A stretch of DNA of 64,000 nucleotides from Desulforapulum sp034007745. GTDB lineage: Bacteria > Desulfobacterota > Desulfobacteria > Desulfobacterales > Desulfobacteraceae. The stretch lies in the NCBI GenBank assembly GCA_034007745.1, contig JAVEQI010000011.1:1-64000 (forward strand). The letters are read 5' to 3'. Both the position numbers and the translations under genes were made by a program. Of the stretch, positions 34,876 to 44,303 are shown in pieces. Under the pieces are notes generated by a model that did not search any database, had not been told where the DNA came from, and saw only the letters and a list, made by a program, of their open reading frames with translations. Each line of letters opens with the position of its first letter. Position 1 is the stretch's first letter.

Positions 34876-35430
34876 ATGAACAAATTGATCATCACTATCC
34901 TTGGAAAGGACAGGCCGGGCATAATTGCGGCCACAGCAACCTGCCTTTATAAACTTGACTGTAACCTTGAAAACGTAAACCAGGTGATCCTACAAAACCA
35001 GTTTTCAGGTATTTTCCTAGTTCTTCCACCGCCTGCACTCACCCTGGAAGACGTTAAAACAACTCTTGAAAAAGACCTGGCCGCCACTGGACTGCATATT
35101 CATGTGGATCTTGCGGACACAGCCTTAAAGGGCGACAAAGAAGTGTTGGGAGAAGATTTTATCTTCACAACAATAGGACCAGACCAAAAGGGGCTTGTGG
35201 CAAGGTTTACAAGAATCATTGCCGATGCCAACGTGAACGTCAAAAACCTCAGAGCAGTATTCAAGGGCGGCAACAACCCCCAGGCCAACATAATGGTCTA
35301 CGAGGTGGAGCTCACCCCGGATATTGATCACCAGGCTCTTTTTTCAGCCCTGAGGGACAAGGCTAGAGAACTTGGACTGGACATAAGCATCCATCATAAG
35401 AACATATTCCAGGCCATCAACAAGATATAA
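34876..35430 (+). CDS. Two-ACT-domain protein (GcvR-like)
   Basis: 184 residues consisting of two ACT domains, one from residue 3 (IITILGKDRPGIIAATATCLYKL) and one from about 94 (FIFTTIGPDQKGLVARFTRIIAD). ACT domains bind amino acids and regulate enzymes or transcription. It precedes a DUF711/UPF0210 gene by about 90 bases with a dispersed repeat between; ACT proteins beside UPF0210 genes are a conserved arrangement in bacteria and archaea, so a regulatory partnership is likely. Confidence 0.85.
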   Translation: MNKLIITILGKDRPGIIAATATCLYKLDCNLENVNQVILQNQFSGIFLVLPPPALTLEDVKTTLEKDLAATGLHIHVDLADTALKGDKEVLGEDFIFTTIGPDQKGLVARFTRIIADANVNVKNLRAVFKGGNNPQANIMVYEVELTPDIDHQALFSALRDKARELGLDISIHHKNIFQAINKI

Positions 35431-35431
35431 T

Positions 35432-35500
35432 CCCCATGTCCTGCGGACACAATGAAGAATGAAACACGATAGTTGTTAGCTAAAAGCTGTTTCATATAAA
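35432..35500 (+). repeat. Dispersed intergenic repeat copy
   Basis: It contains CCCCATGTCCTGCGGACACA, then AATGAAGAATGAAACACGAT, AGTTGTTAGCTAAAAGCTGT and TTCATATAA in that order, the fullest orderly copy of the family in the window. It separates the ACT and DUF711 genes. Confidence 0.75.
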
Positions 35501-35520
35501 AAAAAGGATCTGTGAGAACC

Positions 35521-36894
35521 ATGTTTAACGAACAAGAGATACTTTCCACCATTGAAATGGTCAAGAACGAGCACCTTGATGTCCGGGCCGTCACCCTTGG
35601 GATCAGCCTGTTTGACTGCGTGAGCCACGATCTTTCGGTGTTCAAGCACAAGATCAGGGAGAAGATCGTCACCCGGGCCGAAAACCTAGTATCTGTTTGC
35701 AACACAATCGGTGAGAAATATGGCATAGAGGTGGTCAACAAGCGCATATCCACAAGCCCCATCGCCCTTGTGGGAGCGCCCTTCAATGCAGACCAAATGG
35801 TTGAGATAGCCATCTGCCTAAACGACATTGCAAAAGAGGTAGACATCGACTTTCTGGGCGGCTTCTCAGCCCTTGTAGAAAAGGGGATTGCAACCGGAGA
35901 CAGGGCATTGATGGATGCCCTGCCAAGGGCCTTGGCCGAAACCCAGCGCATCTGCGCATCGGTCAACGTTGCCACAACAAGAAGCGGCATCAACATGGAC
36001 GCCGTGCTTGACATGGCAAGGGTCATTAAAAAGGCGGCGGAGCTTACGGCCAGGGACGACGGCCTTGCCTGTGCAAAGCTCTGTGTTTTTGCCAACATCC
36101 CCCAGGACATGCCATTCATGGCAGGTGCCTACCTGGGCGTTGGGGTCGCAGATTCGGTAATCAACGTGGGGGTCAGCGGACCCGGGGTTGTCAAAAAAGC
36201 AATAGAACGGGCAATTGAGGCAAAACCAGACATCTCCCTTGGCAGAATCGCAGAGGTGATAAAGACCACCGCCTGCAAGGTCACAAGGGTGGGTGAGCTC
36301 ATTGGACGGGAGGTTGCAGATAACCTTGGCACAAAATTCGGAGTGGTTGATCTTTCCCTTGCCCCCACGCCAACGGTAGGCGACAGCATAGGCGAAATCT
36401 TCCAGACACTGGGGCTTACAAGCATCGGCGTTCCAGGCTCAACAGCGGCCCTTGCCATGCTGAACGATGCCGTAAAAAAGGGAGGAGCCTTTGCAAGCTC
36501 CCATGTGGGCGGATTGAGCGGGGCCTTTATTCCGGTGAGCGAAGACCTCAACATCGCAGAAGCCGCAGAAAAGGGGTATCTTACCATTGAAAAGCTCGAA
36601 GCCATGACCTGTGTATGCTCGGTTGGGCTTGACATGGTTCCAGTCCCGGGCGATATCTCAGAAGAGACCCTGGCCGGTATAATAGCCGATGAAATGGCCA
36701 TCGGCATGATCAACAACAAGACCACGGCAACCCGCATTATTCCTGTTCCAGGGAAAAAGGCGGGGGAGAGTGTTTTCTTTGGCGGCCTCCTTGGTGCTGC
36801 TAAAATCATGAACGTTCCCCATGCCACCAACAGGGACTCGTTCGTACTCCACGGCGGAAGGATTCCAGCACCCATCCATAGCCTGAAGAACTAA
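35521..36894 (+). CDS. DUF711/UPF0210 PFL-like family protein
   Basis: 457 residues from the ATG at 35521 (AAGGA upstream), preferred to a GTG at 35512. It matches UPF0210/DUF711 throughout: ISTSPIALVGAPFNADQMVEIA near 80, GVGVADSVINVGVSGPGVVKKAIE near 208, DLSLAPTPTVGDSIGEIFQTLGL near 280, and a C-terminal GGRIPAPIHSLKN. The structure known for this family is pyruvate formate-lyase-like, but no radical glycine motif is expected and the function is unknown. It is paired with the upstream ACT protein. Confidence 0.92.
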   Translation: MFNEQEILSTIEMVKNEHLDVRAVTLGISLFDCVSHDLSVFKHKIREKIVTRAENLVSVCNTIGEKYGIEVVNKRISTSPIALVGAPFNADQMVEIAICLNDIAKEVDIDFLGGFSALVEKGIATGDRALMDALPRALAETQRICASVNVATTRSGINMDAVLDMARVIKKAAELTARDDGLACAKLCVFANIPQDMPFMAGAYLGVGVADSVINVGVSGPGVVKKAIERAIEAKPDISLGRIAEVIKTTACKVTRVGELIGREVADNLGTKFGVVDLSLAPTPTVGDSIGEIFQTLGLTSIGVPGSTAALAMLNDAVKKGGAFASSHVGGLSGAFIPVSEDLNIAEAAEKGYLTIEKLEAMTCVCSVGLDMVPVPGDISEETLAGIIADEMAIGMINNKTTATRIIPVPGKKAGESVFFGGLLGAAKIMNVPHATNRDSFVLHGGRIPAPIHSLKN

Positions 36895-36901
36895 GAGAAA
36901 A

Positions 36902-38068
36902 ATGACCAAAAACACAAAGCTGAATGTCAAGGTAGTTACGGCCCTGACCCTGGTCCACTTTACCGGGGATTTTTACAGCTCGTTCACGAGCCCGCTTCTT
37001 CCAGTGTATGTGGACAAGCTAGCTCTGTCCATGACCCAGGTAGGGCTCTTGACCGGAATGATAAGACTCCTTGCTTTTGTGGTCCAGCCCTGTGTGGGGT
37101 ATCTGGCCGACCGGTATCAGACCCGGTCCTTTATTCTCTGGGGGGTGTTTCTATCGGTCGTGTGCATCCCCTTTTCCGGCATCGCCCCGAACTTTTACGT
37201 GCTGTTGGCGGTCCTTGCTGCGGGTTCGGCAGGATCATCCATGTTTCACCCATCGGTCACGGGAATGCTGCCCCTTTACGCAGGCAATAGAAAGGGGCTC
37301 TGCATGTCCATCTTCAATACGGGCGGCACCTTTTCCTTTGCAGTGGGCCCTGTATTCATCTCCTGGTACGTGGGCAGATTCGGTCTTGAAAACATGCCCT
37401 GGACAATGGTTATGGGACTTTTAGGCATCATTTACTTCCTTAAGGTCATCCCCATGCCCGTGAGTGAAGGAATGCAGAATTATGGCTTTATAGGATCACT
37501 CAAGGAAAGCCTTGGAGCCGTGTGGAAACCCATTGCCCTCATCTGGGTGGTCATGGTGTTGCGTGCCATTGCAGGCCAGTCCTTCATAACCTTTATGCCA
37601 GTGCATCTTGCCCAAACGGGGTATGACCTCATCTCCGTAGGATTCATCGTTTCTCTATTCATCCTTGCCGGTACGTTCAGCGGTCTGATCTCGGGTTCCC
37701 TTTCAGACAGCATGGGATTCAAGCGGATCTTCTTTATGGCCCATCTTTTAATGACCCCTGCCCTTCTTCTCTATCTCTTTGCTCCGGGTGACTTTGTATA
37801 TGCAGGAGCTTTTGTCGGCGGTTTTTTCGCCCTGTCCACCATGCCCCTCGGGGTACTAATGGCCCAGAACCTTGCTCCCAAGGGACGGTCCATGGTGTCT
37901 AGCCTGATGATGGGACTTGCCTACGGACTTGGAGGTCTTGCATCCCCCATCGTGGGCAAGCTTGCAGATATCTACTCCATTAAGACAGTTCTGTTCTGGG
38001 TCGCCTTTATTCCGCTTATCACCCTTATCCCCATCGCAAAGTTTCCTCGACTTGGGAAAGAGGCTTGA
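36902..38068 (+). CDS. MFS transporter (fosmidomycin-resistance-like group)
   Basis: 388 residues with about 12 hydrophobic segments and the early TLVHFTGDFYSSFTSPLLPVYV motif and GYLADRYQTRSF loop 2-3 motif of Fsr-like major facilitator proteins. The substrate is unknown. It starts seven bases after the DUF711 stop and is probably in the same operon; convergent with map. Confidence 0.85.
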   Translation: MTKNTKLNVKVVTALTLVHFTGDFYSSFTSPLLPVYVDKLALSMTQVGLLTGMIRLLAFVVQPCVGYLADRYQTRSFILWGVFLSVVCIPFSGIAPNFYVLLAVLAAGSAGSSMFHPSVTGMLPLYAGNRKGLCMSIFNTGGTFSFAVGPVFISWYVGRFGLENMPWTMVMGLLGIIYFLKVIPMPVSEGMQNYGFIGSLKESLGAVWKPIALIWVVMVLRAIAGQSFITFMPVHLAQTGYDLISVGFIVSLFILAGTFSGLISGSLSDSMGFKRIFFMAHLLMTPALLLYLFAPGDFVYAGAFVGGFFALSTMPLGVLMAQNLAPKGRSMVSSLMMGLAYGLGGLASPIVGKLADIYSIKTVLFWVAFIPLITLIPIAKFPRLGKEA

Positions 38069-38132
38069 TTTTTATCTTTGATTCATCCCAGACTCTTTCA
38101 CGTGTCAAGCTTTTGGAGCATCAAAACTCTCC

Positions 38133-39014
38133 CTAATAGGGCGTAAGACTCTCCCAACCCGTTTCAGTCACCAGAATAGTCTGCTCAAACTGGGCAGACA
38201 GGGAACCGTCGTTGGTCACAGCTGTCCATTCATCCTCTAGGATATGCAGATCCCTTGCCCCGATATTAATCATGGGTTCGATGGTAAAGACCATGCCCGG
38301 AACAAGCTCAACCCCATGGTGTTTTCGGCCAAAATGACAGACCTGGGGGGGTTCGTGGAAAGCTATGCCAACACCGTGGCCCACAAACTCACGAACCACC
38401 GAGCACCCCCGGGATTCGGCATAGCTCTGGATGGCGTAGCCGATGTCGCCCAGATGGGATCCAGGCCTTACCGTATCAATGGCCCTTCTCAGACACTCCA
38501 ATGCCACCTCAACCACCTTTATGGCATCCGGCCCCGGGGTTCCAACAAAGAAGGTCTTGTTTGCATCGGCATAATAACCGTCGAGGATGGGCGTGATGTC
38601 TACGTTAACGATGTCCCCATCCTTGAGTACCCTGTCGCCTGGTATGCCGTGGCAGATTACCTCATTGACCGATACACACACACTCTTTGGAAAACCGCGA
38701 TAATTTAAGGGGGCGGCAATCGCCCCGGCCTTGTTTGTCTCATAGGCAACAAGGGTGTTTATATCGTCGGTTGTGATACCCGGTTCAACCATGGCGGCAA
38801 CCTTATCCATGATTGAGAGAAGAAGCTTGCCTGACCGGCGAATGCCTTCAATCTCGTGGGGCTCCTTGATAATGATGCCATATCGACGTTTATATGCCTC
38901 TTTAACTGTAAGCATGGACTCCTTGCCCATGCAGCAGTTTTTATACTTTTGCCCGCTTCCGCAGGGGCAGGGGGCATTTCTGCCGATTTTTATTTTTTTA
39001 CCTTGGGTTTTCAT
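38133..39014 (-). CDS. map: Methionine aminopeptidase type I with N-terminal SEC-C motif
   Basis: 293 residues. The N-terminus has the zinc-binding SEC-C motif (GRNAPCPCGSGQKYKNCC, residues 11-28), followed by MetAP-I. Metal ligands lie in VNVDITPILDGYYADANKTF, GHGVGIAFHEPP, FTIEPMIN and EDEWTAV. It removes N-terminal Met from nascent proteins. It starts four bases after the miaB stop on the same strand. Confidence 0.95.
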   Translation of the reverse strand: MKTQGKKIKIGRNAPCPCGSGQKYKNCCMGKESMLTVKEAYKRRYGIIIKEPHEIEGIRRSGKLLLSIMDKVAAMVEPGITTDDINTLVAYETNKAGAIAAPLNYRGFPKSVCVSVNEVICHGIPGDRVLKDGDIVNVDITPILDGYYADANKTFFVGTPGPDAIKVVEVALECLRRAIDTVRPGSHLGDIGYAIQSYAESRGCSVVREFVGHGVGIAFHEPPQVCHFGRKHHGVELVPGMVFTIEPMINIGARDLHILEDEWTAVTNDGSLSAQFEQTILVTETGWESLTPY

Positions 39015-39017
39015 TGA

Positions 39018-40466
39018 TCAAAGCTCCTTCGTGTACTCTCCCCACAGGGAATGGGGGTAGGCACGCTCAATTTTTACGTCCAGGATCTCGCCCGGGCTGA
39101 TATTTTTTCCAAGAAAATGAACAATTTTTCCAGACTCGGTTCTGCCAGTCATCTGGGGTAGATAGTCACCCCCATGGTGTCTCTTTTTCTGACTCAGCCC
39201 CTCCACCAGAACCCGTTCCCAGGAACCCACAAGGGCCTTGTTTTTACCATGGGTGATCCCTTGCTGGAAATCGATGAGATGGTTGAGCCGGTCCATCTTT
39301 TCATCCTCTTCAACTGCCCCGGAGAATTTAGATGCAGGGGCATTGGGTCGGTCTGAATAGGCAAAGGCGAAAATGCCGTCAAATTCGACCTGCCGCACCA
39401 GGGCCATGGTCTCCTCAAAATCAGCCCGGGTTTCAGAGGGGAACCCAATGATCATATCTGAAGAAAGGGCCACTGACGGGCAATTTTCCCGGAGCATTCC
39501 AATCCTTTCGAGGTATCGTTCCACGGTATATCCCCGGTTCATTTTTTTCAAAATCCTGTTGGACCCGGACTGAACAGGAAGATGAAGCTGATTGCAAACC
39601 TTATCAAGATCCCTCATGGCATATATGAGATCATCTGAAAGATCCTTTGGATGGGAGGTTGCAAATCGAATTCTTTCAAGGCCGGAAACCTGGGAAATCT
39701 TTTCAAGAAGATCTGGAAACGAACAGATCTTCTCCTTTATGCCGTAGGAGTTGACATTCTGACCGAGTAAAGTCACCTCCTTCACTCCGGCATCAGCCAG
39801 AATCGTGATTTCGGCAACAATGCTATCCGGTGTTCGGCTCCTCTCCCTTCCCCTGACATAGGGGACCACGCAATAGGTGCAGTAATTGTCACACCCCTGC
39901 ATGATGGTTACAAATCGTGACACTTTGTCATTTTCAATGAACGAAAAATCAGGCATGGCTTCGTAAATGGTCGAAGAGCCATTGATATCGGTTATCTGAT
40001 TCTTTCCCTTCATCAAAGCCTGTATATGATAGCCCAACCTGGCAAAGGCCTGGGTGCCAAGAACGATGTCCAGGGTCGAATTGCGCTTAAATGCCCCCTG
40101 CCCCTCCTGCTGGGCAACGCAGCCTGTCATGATGGTTATCAAATGGGGTTTTTTCTTTTTTAAGGGCGGCACCCTGCCAAGAAAGCTGAAAGCTTTCTCC
40201 TGGGCTTTCTCCCGGATAGAACAGGTATTGCAGACGATTATATCGGCCTTATCGAGAATTTCGGTCTTTGCGTACCCAAGTCTACCCAGTATAAAAAAGA
40301 GCCTCTCCGTGTCATAGGTGTTCATCTGACAGCCTATGGTGTATATATATGCATATCCTTTGATTTGTTCATTACACCTGTTTTGATCAAACCGTAGTTC
40401 ATCAGAATTCCCTAAGTTTTGAAACGTTTCAAACGTCTCAGACTGCTCACACGTCTCAGACTTCAT
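39018..40466 (-). CDS. miaB: tRNA-2-methylthio-N6-dimethylallyladenosine synthase
   Basis: 482 residues. The N-terminal methylthiotransferase domain has the three auxiliary-cluster cysteines (TIGCQMN, VCNTCSIREKA, MTGCVAQQ); the radical-SAM motif is GCDNYCTYCVVPYVRGRERSR near 192-212; a TRAM domain ends the protein. It adds the methylthio group at A37 of tRNAs. The N-terminal 35 residues before GYAYIYTIGCQ are not conserved and include Glu/Thr-rich sequence. The start overlaps the DUF4911 gene by 11 bases. Confidence 0.95.
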   Translation of the reverse strand: MKSETCEQSETFETFQNLGNSDELRFDQNRCNEQIKGYAYIYTIGCQMNTYDTERLFFILGRLGYAKTEILDKADIIVCNTCSIREKAQEKAFSFLGRVPPLKKKKPHLITIMTGCVAQQEGQGAFKRNSTLDIVLGTQAFARLGYHIQALMKGKNQITDINGSSTIYEAMPDFSFIENDKVSRFVTIMQGCDNYCTYCVVPYVRGRERSRTPDSIVAEITILADAGVKEVTLLGQNVNSYGIKEKICSFPDLLEKISQVSGLERIRFATSHPKDLSDDLIYAMRDLDKVCNQLHLPVQSGSNRILKKMNRGYTVERYLERIGMLRENCPSVALSSDMIIGFPSETRADFEETMALVRQVEFDGIFAFAYSDRPNAPASKFSGAVEEDEKMDRLNHLIDFQQGITHGKNKALVGSWERVLVEGLSQKKRHHGGDYLPQMTGRTESGKIVHFLGKNISPGEILDVKIERAYPHSLWGEYTKEL

Positions 40467-40665
40467 TGATCATGATATCCTTTTTTAAATCCGCCATCAC
40501 GGCAAATGCCTCACAGGAACAGCCAGGAGAAATGGTCAGCCGGACAAGACCTGCTGCTGAATCAAGGGTTGTCAAAACGGCAAGGTTGTCGTAACCTTCA
40601 AATATAAACTTAAGAAATCCGATTCTGCTCTTTTCAACCCGGTAAAATGCCTGAGTGGTATGCAT
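40456..40665 (-). CDS. DUF4911-family small protein
   Basis: 69 residues from the ATG at 40665 with AGGGA upstream. A longer frame from 40710 would take its first 12 residues from a dispersed repeat and is unlikely. The sequence YRVEKSRIGFLKFIFEGYDNLAVLTTLDSAAGL fits the DUF4911 family seen in Deltaproteobacteria, often next to miaB. Function unknown. Its 3' end overlaps miaB, so it heads a DUF4911-miaB-map operon. Confidence 0.8.
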   Translation of the reverse strand: MHTTQAFYRVEKSRIGFLKFIFEGYDNLAVLTTLDSAAGLVRLTISPGCSCEAFAVMADLKKDIMINEV

Positions 40666-40680
40666 AAGCTGTCCCTGTGC

Positions 40681-40755
40681 AAGAAACTTGAAACAAGAGA
40701 CAAGAAACAAAGTTCAGCCCTAATTCAAGTTTTATTCTTCGTTGTGTCCACCGTC
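40681..40755 (-). repeat. Dispersed intergenic repeat copy
   Basis: AAGAAACTTGAAACAAGAGA...AAAGTTCAGCCCT..TTCAAGT followed by TTCTTCGTTGTGTCCACCG. It is close to the 19102-19226 copy over the whole block. Upstream of DUF4911-miaB. Confidence 0.75.
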
Positions 40756-40824
40756 CACCAAAATATGTGAATTTTTATAAAATTTAAACGTGCAATATAA
40801 CATCTTTTGGATAAAAACAAAACA

Positions 40825-40897
40825 GCAATTCTCATTATAGAATGTCAGCGTTGGGGACACTCGCTGCTGCCTATAGGAGAGTCAAAATGAGAACTGC
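40825..40897. repeat. Imperfect inverted repeat upstream of recJ
   Basis: GCAATTCTCATT (40825-40836) and AATGAGAACTGC (40886-40897) are complementary at 11 of 12 positions and flank a 49-base centre. A related run, CGCTGCC then AAAATGAGAA, occurs near 51940-51960. It may be a small mobile or regulatory hairpin. The stretch 40756-40967 has nothing else recognisable. Confidence 0.45.
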
Positions 40898-40967
40898 CGA
40901 AAACAAAAAGAATAAATTGACATTTTCCAAAGTATCAATATATATTTGACTATTTAGCTGGACTGAT

Positions 40968-42680
40968 ATGGAAACTCAATGGAGTGAGAAAAAGCCTGAT
41001 CCGACCATCGTTAGTCTCCTTGAAAAGGAACTGGGATGCCAAAGGGTCATTGCAACCCTTCTTGCAAACAGAGACATAAAAACACCGGAAGCGGCTTTGG
41101 CCTTCCTGTCACCGTCCTTGACAGCCCTTACCAATCCATTTGCCTTGAAAGATATGGACAGGGCAGTTGAAAGAATCATCCTGGCCATTGAAAACAAGGA
41201 AAGAATCCTCATATTTGGTGACTTTGATGCGGACGGGGTCACCGCAACGGCAGTTCTCAATGATTTTCTTACCCATGTCAATGGCGAAGTATCCTGGTAT
41301 ATTCCCCACAGGATAAGAGAGGGATACAGCCTCAAGGTAGAACATATTGCCATGGCCGTGGAGCAGCAGATCGATCTTATCATCACTGTGGATTGTGGAT
41401 CAGACAGCTTTGAAGCTGTCGACTTTGCACGCCGCGAAGATATTGACATCATTGTGACCGACCACCACGAAGTTCCAGATCCAAGCCCAGAAGTCCTTGC
41501 CATTGTGAATCCCAAACAAAAGAAGTGCCCTTCGGGACTTGACCACCTTGCCGGAGTCGGGGTTGCCTTTTACCTTGTCATAGCCCTGAGAATGGAAATG
41601 CGTAAAAGAGGCGTTTGGGAAAATATCTCCGAGCCAAACCTGATAACAAGCTGCGATCTTGTGGCTCTTGGAACAATCGCCGACATGGTGCCTTTAACAG
41701 CTGAAAACAGAATCCTGACCATGGCGGGAATCCAAGTAATGCGTGAGGGTCGTCGTCCCGGCCTCAAAGCCCTTGTTGATGTGGCAAGAATAAACCCGGC
41801 TCTCCTCGACTCAGAAGATGTTGCCTTTAGAATCGCCCCACGAATAAACGCTGCAGGAAGAATATCCCACGCCAGGATCTGTATCGACCTCCTTTGCTCA
41901 AAGGACACCGGGACAGCCCAGCAAAAGGCTGAGATCATAGACCAGTTCAACCGACGACGCCAGCAGACAGAACAAAGCATAGTTGCAGACATCGAACAGC
42001 GTATTTTACGACGGGGAGAAGCCTCGTTTGAAAATGCTATTGTAATGTGGGATTCTTCATGGAACCCTGGAGTTATGGGTATTGCTGCATCAAAAACCGC
42101 CAAAAAATACGCCTGTCCGGTGGTGCTAATATCCACGGCAAACACCCCTGCCACAGGCTCATGCAGAAGCGTAGACAACATCAATATTCATACGGCCCTA
42201 GAACAATGCAGCGCCCTCCTTGAACGATTTGGCGGGCATGCCATGGCAGCGGGACTCACCATCCACCACGAACAAATTGATGAGTTTTCCCGCCTCTTCC
42301 AACAGACCATATGCTCAATGGTTGACTCACAACCAAGAAAAAAAATCCTGGAGCTTGATTGTGCCCTTGAAATTGACTCGATCACAGAGGACCTCATTCA
42401 AGCCGTTGACAGCCTGAGACCCTTTGGAATGGGCAACCCCGACCCCCTTTTCTACTGCACAGACGTAACTGTAATCAATTCCACCACTATCGGGCTCAGC
42501 CACAGAAAAATGGAACTTGCCAAACATACCGACCCGTTAGGACCCCGCATCACGGCCATGCATTTTAATGTCGATGATCCGGCCTATCCTCCTACCCATT
42601 TTGAACGTATAGCCTTTAGAGTTCGGATGAACCATTTTAACGGCAGCTCTAATCCACAAATTATTATTGAGCAGGCATGA
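40968..42680 (+). CDS. recJ: Single-stranded-DNA-specific exonuclease RecJ
   Basis: 570 residues with the RecJ motifs DFDADG (85-90), VDCG (141-144), TDHH (164-167), an RINAAGRISHA block near 290 and a DHHA1 region (RFGGHAMAAGL near 420). It degrades 5'-ended single-stranded DNA in recombination and mismatch repair. Alone in its unit; the start ATG has no strong ribosome site. Confidence 0.96.
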   Translation: METQWSEKKPDPTIVSLLEKELGCQRVIATLLANRDIKTPEAALAFLSPSLTALTNPFALKDMDRAVERIILAIENKERILIFGDFDADGVTATAVLNDFLTHVNGEVSWYIPHRIREGYSLKVEHIAMAVEQQIDLIITVDCGSDSFEAVDFARREDIDIIVTDHHEVPDPSPEVLAIVNPKQKKCPSGLDHLAGVGVAFYLVIALRMEMRKRGVWENISEPNLITSCDLVALGTIADMVPLTAENRILTMAGIQVMREGRRPGLKALVDVARINPALLDSEDVAFRIAPRINAAGRISHARICIDLLCSKDTGTAQQKAEIIDQFNRRRQQTEQSIVADIEQRILRRGEASFENAIVMWDSSWNPGVMGIAASKTAKKYACPVVLISTANTPATGSCRSVDNINIHTALEQCSALLERFGGHAMAAGLTIHHEQIDEFSRLFQQTICSMVDSQPRKKILELDCALEIDSITEDLIQAVDSLRPFGMGNPDPLFYCTDVTVINSTTIGLSHRKMELAKHTDPLGPRITAMHFNVDDPAYPPTHFERIAFRVRMNHFNGSSNPQIIIEQA

Positions 42681-42787
42681 TTTTTATCTTGAAACCCGAA
42701 TCAATTTTAGACTATAAATGGCAGGATAAGTTTAACCCTGATTGAACAGAACGCACCAAACAGTTAACGCATATATAAGGATATTCC

Positions 42788-43216
42788 ATGGCCAAGTCAT
42801 TCAGTGTAGGAAACCGGGAATCAAAATTGCTGTCGAAAATTGAATCCTCCAAAACTCGGGAAAGAGACCGTGCCATCAATGCGGTAAGGGATAACATTGA
42901 ATCCCTCAGCAACAAAGTTTCCATGCGACTTGTGGAAACAGGTCTTGTTGAGACTGTCAGCAAAAATGCCATCCAGGAACAAATTGGAAAATGCCTTGAT
43001 ACCCTGTGCAGGGCAGAGGCGTTTGACATTGATTTCAAGATTGCACCGTTTAGAACCCTTGTGCCCAACCCCAACGTGGTGAGTCTATACCTCACAGCCT
43101 ATATTGTGGAAACTCTCATCAACCACAAGGATGTGATAGATATCTTTGGCAGCGATGATGATATTTATTTCTGCATACAAAAAGAGACGGCAGCGTTCAT
43201 GGATAAGTCTCATTAG
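42788..43216 (+). CDS. Conserved unknown protein
   Basis: 142 residues, soluble, helical in the first 50 residues (charged, coiled-coil-like RESKLLSKIESSKTRERDRA). It ends with a more hydrophobic section (PNPNVVSLYLTAYIVETLINHKDVIDIFGSDDDIYFCIQKE). No family recognised. It has no good Shine-Dalgarno, but is well separated from recJ and carries no competing frame. Confidence 0.7.
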   Translation: MAKSFSVGNRESKLLSKIESSKTRERDRAINAVRDNIESLSNKVSMRLVETGLVETVSKNAIQEQIGKCLDTLCRAEAFDIDFKIAPFRTLVPNPNVVSLYLTAYIVETLINHKDVIDIFGSDDDIYFCIQKETAAFMDKSH

Positions 43217-43409
43217 GTTTTTCACCCGGCATCACCCTGGGGATGGCCTGTTCAGCCGTTAAAAAAATCTTTTACGACAACACCATCCCAAGGCCTCCCA
43301 CTCCATTAACATATAAAATTCATTCATTTCCCTATTGACTTGTTGCATAAGTGCTGTAAAACAAACACATGTGTTTTTTAACCAGACTATCCACAGGCTC
43401 TGCAAAATA

Positions 43410-44042
43410 TCATAGGTTTTTCAAACCTGATATAATAATTTGAAACGCCGTGTCAAGTGTCTGTTTGACAAAATCTTTTTCATTGTTGAGCAGGCGCTTG
43501 CTGTCCACCCAGAGGACCACTCCAGAATAGGTTGCCCAGATGATATCGGCAAGGGCAACCGGATGTTCTTTTGCAAACACACCCTGATCAATTCCCTCCT
43601 GAACGATTGAAGTAATGGCCCCCAATGCGTCGGCAGAGGTTTCCTTGATCTGCTCTAAAACCTCGCCGGACAAATTTTGAAGGGTTTCCCCGGACTGGAG
43701 GTGAAATAGATTGATCAGTACCATGGCGTCATACTCGTAAACATCGATAAAGGCATCCCTCAGGGCATAGAGCTTTGCCTCAGGACTCAAGGTCGTCTCA
43801 TCCACAAATTCACGTATCTGCTGGGTGAGATAGGTAAGAATATCAATGGAAAGGGATGTATGAAGCTCCTCCTTGTTTTTAAAGTAAAGGTAGAGGGTGC
43901 CCGGGCTCAACTCAGCCTCGCCTGCTATCTCCTCCATTGTTGCCCGGTTAAACCCCTTAGCTGAGAACACAAGCTTGGCGGCTTCCATTATCTGTCTGCG
44001 GCGCTCTTCTTTTTCTCTAATCTTTCGTTCTTGAATTCCCAT
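43410..44042 (-). CDS. TetR/AcrR-family transcriptional regulator
   Basis: 210 residues from the ATG at 44042 (GGAG upstream). The N-terminal helix-turn-helix is typical: RRRQIMEAAKLVFSAKGFNRATMEEIAGEAELSPGTLYLYFKNKEEL. The C-terminal ligand domain is unremarkable. Candidate operator-like palindrome TTGATTTATCAA lies at 44101-44112 upstream. No divergent partner gene, so the target is unknown. Confidence 0.9.
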   Translation of the reverse strand: MGIQERKIREKEERRRQIMEAAKLVFSAKGFNRATMEEIAGEAELSPGTLYLYFKNKEELHTSLSIDILTYLTQQIREFVDETTLSPEAKLYALRDAFIDVYEYDAMVLINLFHLQSGETLQNLSGEVLEQIKETSADALGAITSIVQEGIDQGVFAKEHPVALADIIWATYSGVVLWVDSKRLLNNEKDFVKQTLDTAFQIIISGLKNL

Positions 44043-44254
44043 TCTTTTCTCCATCACACTTCAAGTTTTATATTTTGAATGAAATTTAGTTTATCGAGAT
44101 TGATTTATCAAATACATCGAAGGATGAAAAACCGCAAGAAAAACTTTTAAGCAGACATGAGCAAGCTCTATCCCCAAACTGAAGACGATCAATCTGGCCG
44201 TCTTCACAATATAGACTTCTCCTGATTATAGTCTCATATCTCCTTACGGAAATA

Positions 44255-44303
44255 ACGATAAACAAAACACAATAGGCGTTAGCTGGGAGTTTCATATCAA
44301 ACC
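44255..44303 (-). repeat. Dispersed intergenic repeat copy overlapping the glgP stop
   Basis: It contains AAACAAAACACAATAGGCGT, TAGC and GGGAGTTTCATATC, matching parts of the 2370-2467 and 35432-35500 copies. The glgP stop codon (44292-44294) is inside it. Confidence 0.55.

Noticed and set aside
34737..34934. 65-codon minus-strand ORF upstream of the ACT gene
   Set aside because: It covers a repeat element and overlaps the conserved ACT N-terminus; no family resemblance.
43363..43376. AAACACATGTGTTT palindrome followed by T residues as a terminator
   Set aside because: The perfect palindrome leaves no loop, so it cannot form a stable hairpin; at most a weak operator-like site between two convergent genes.
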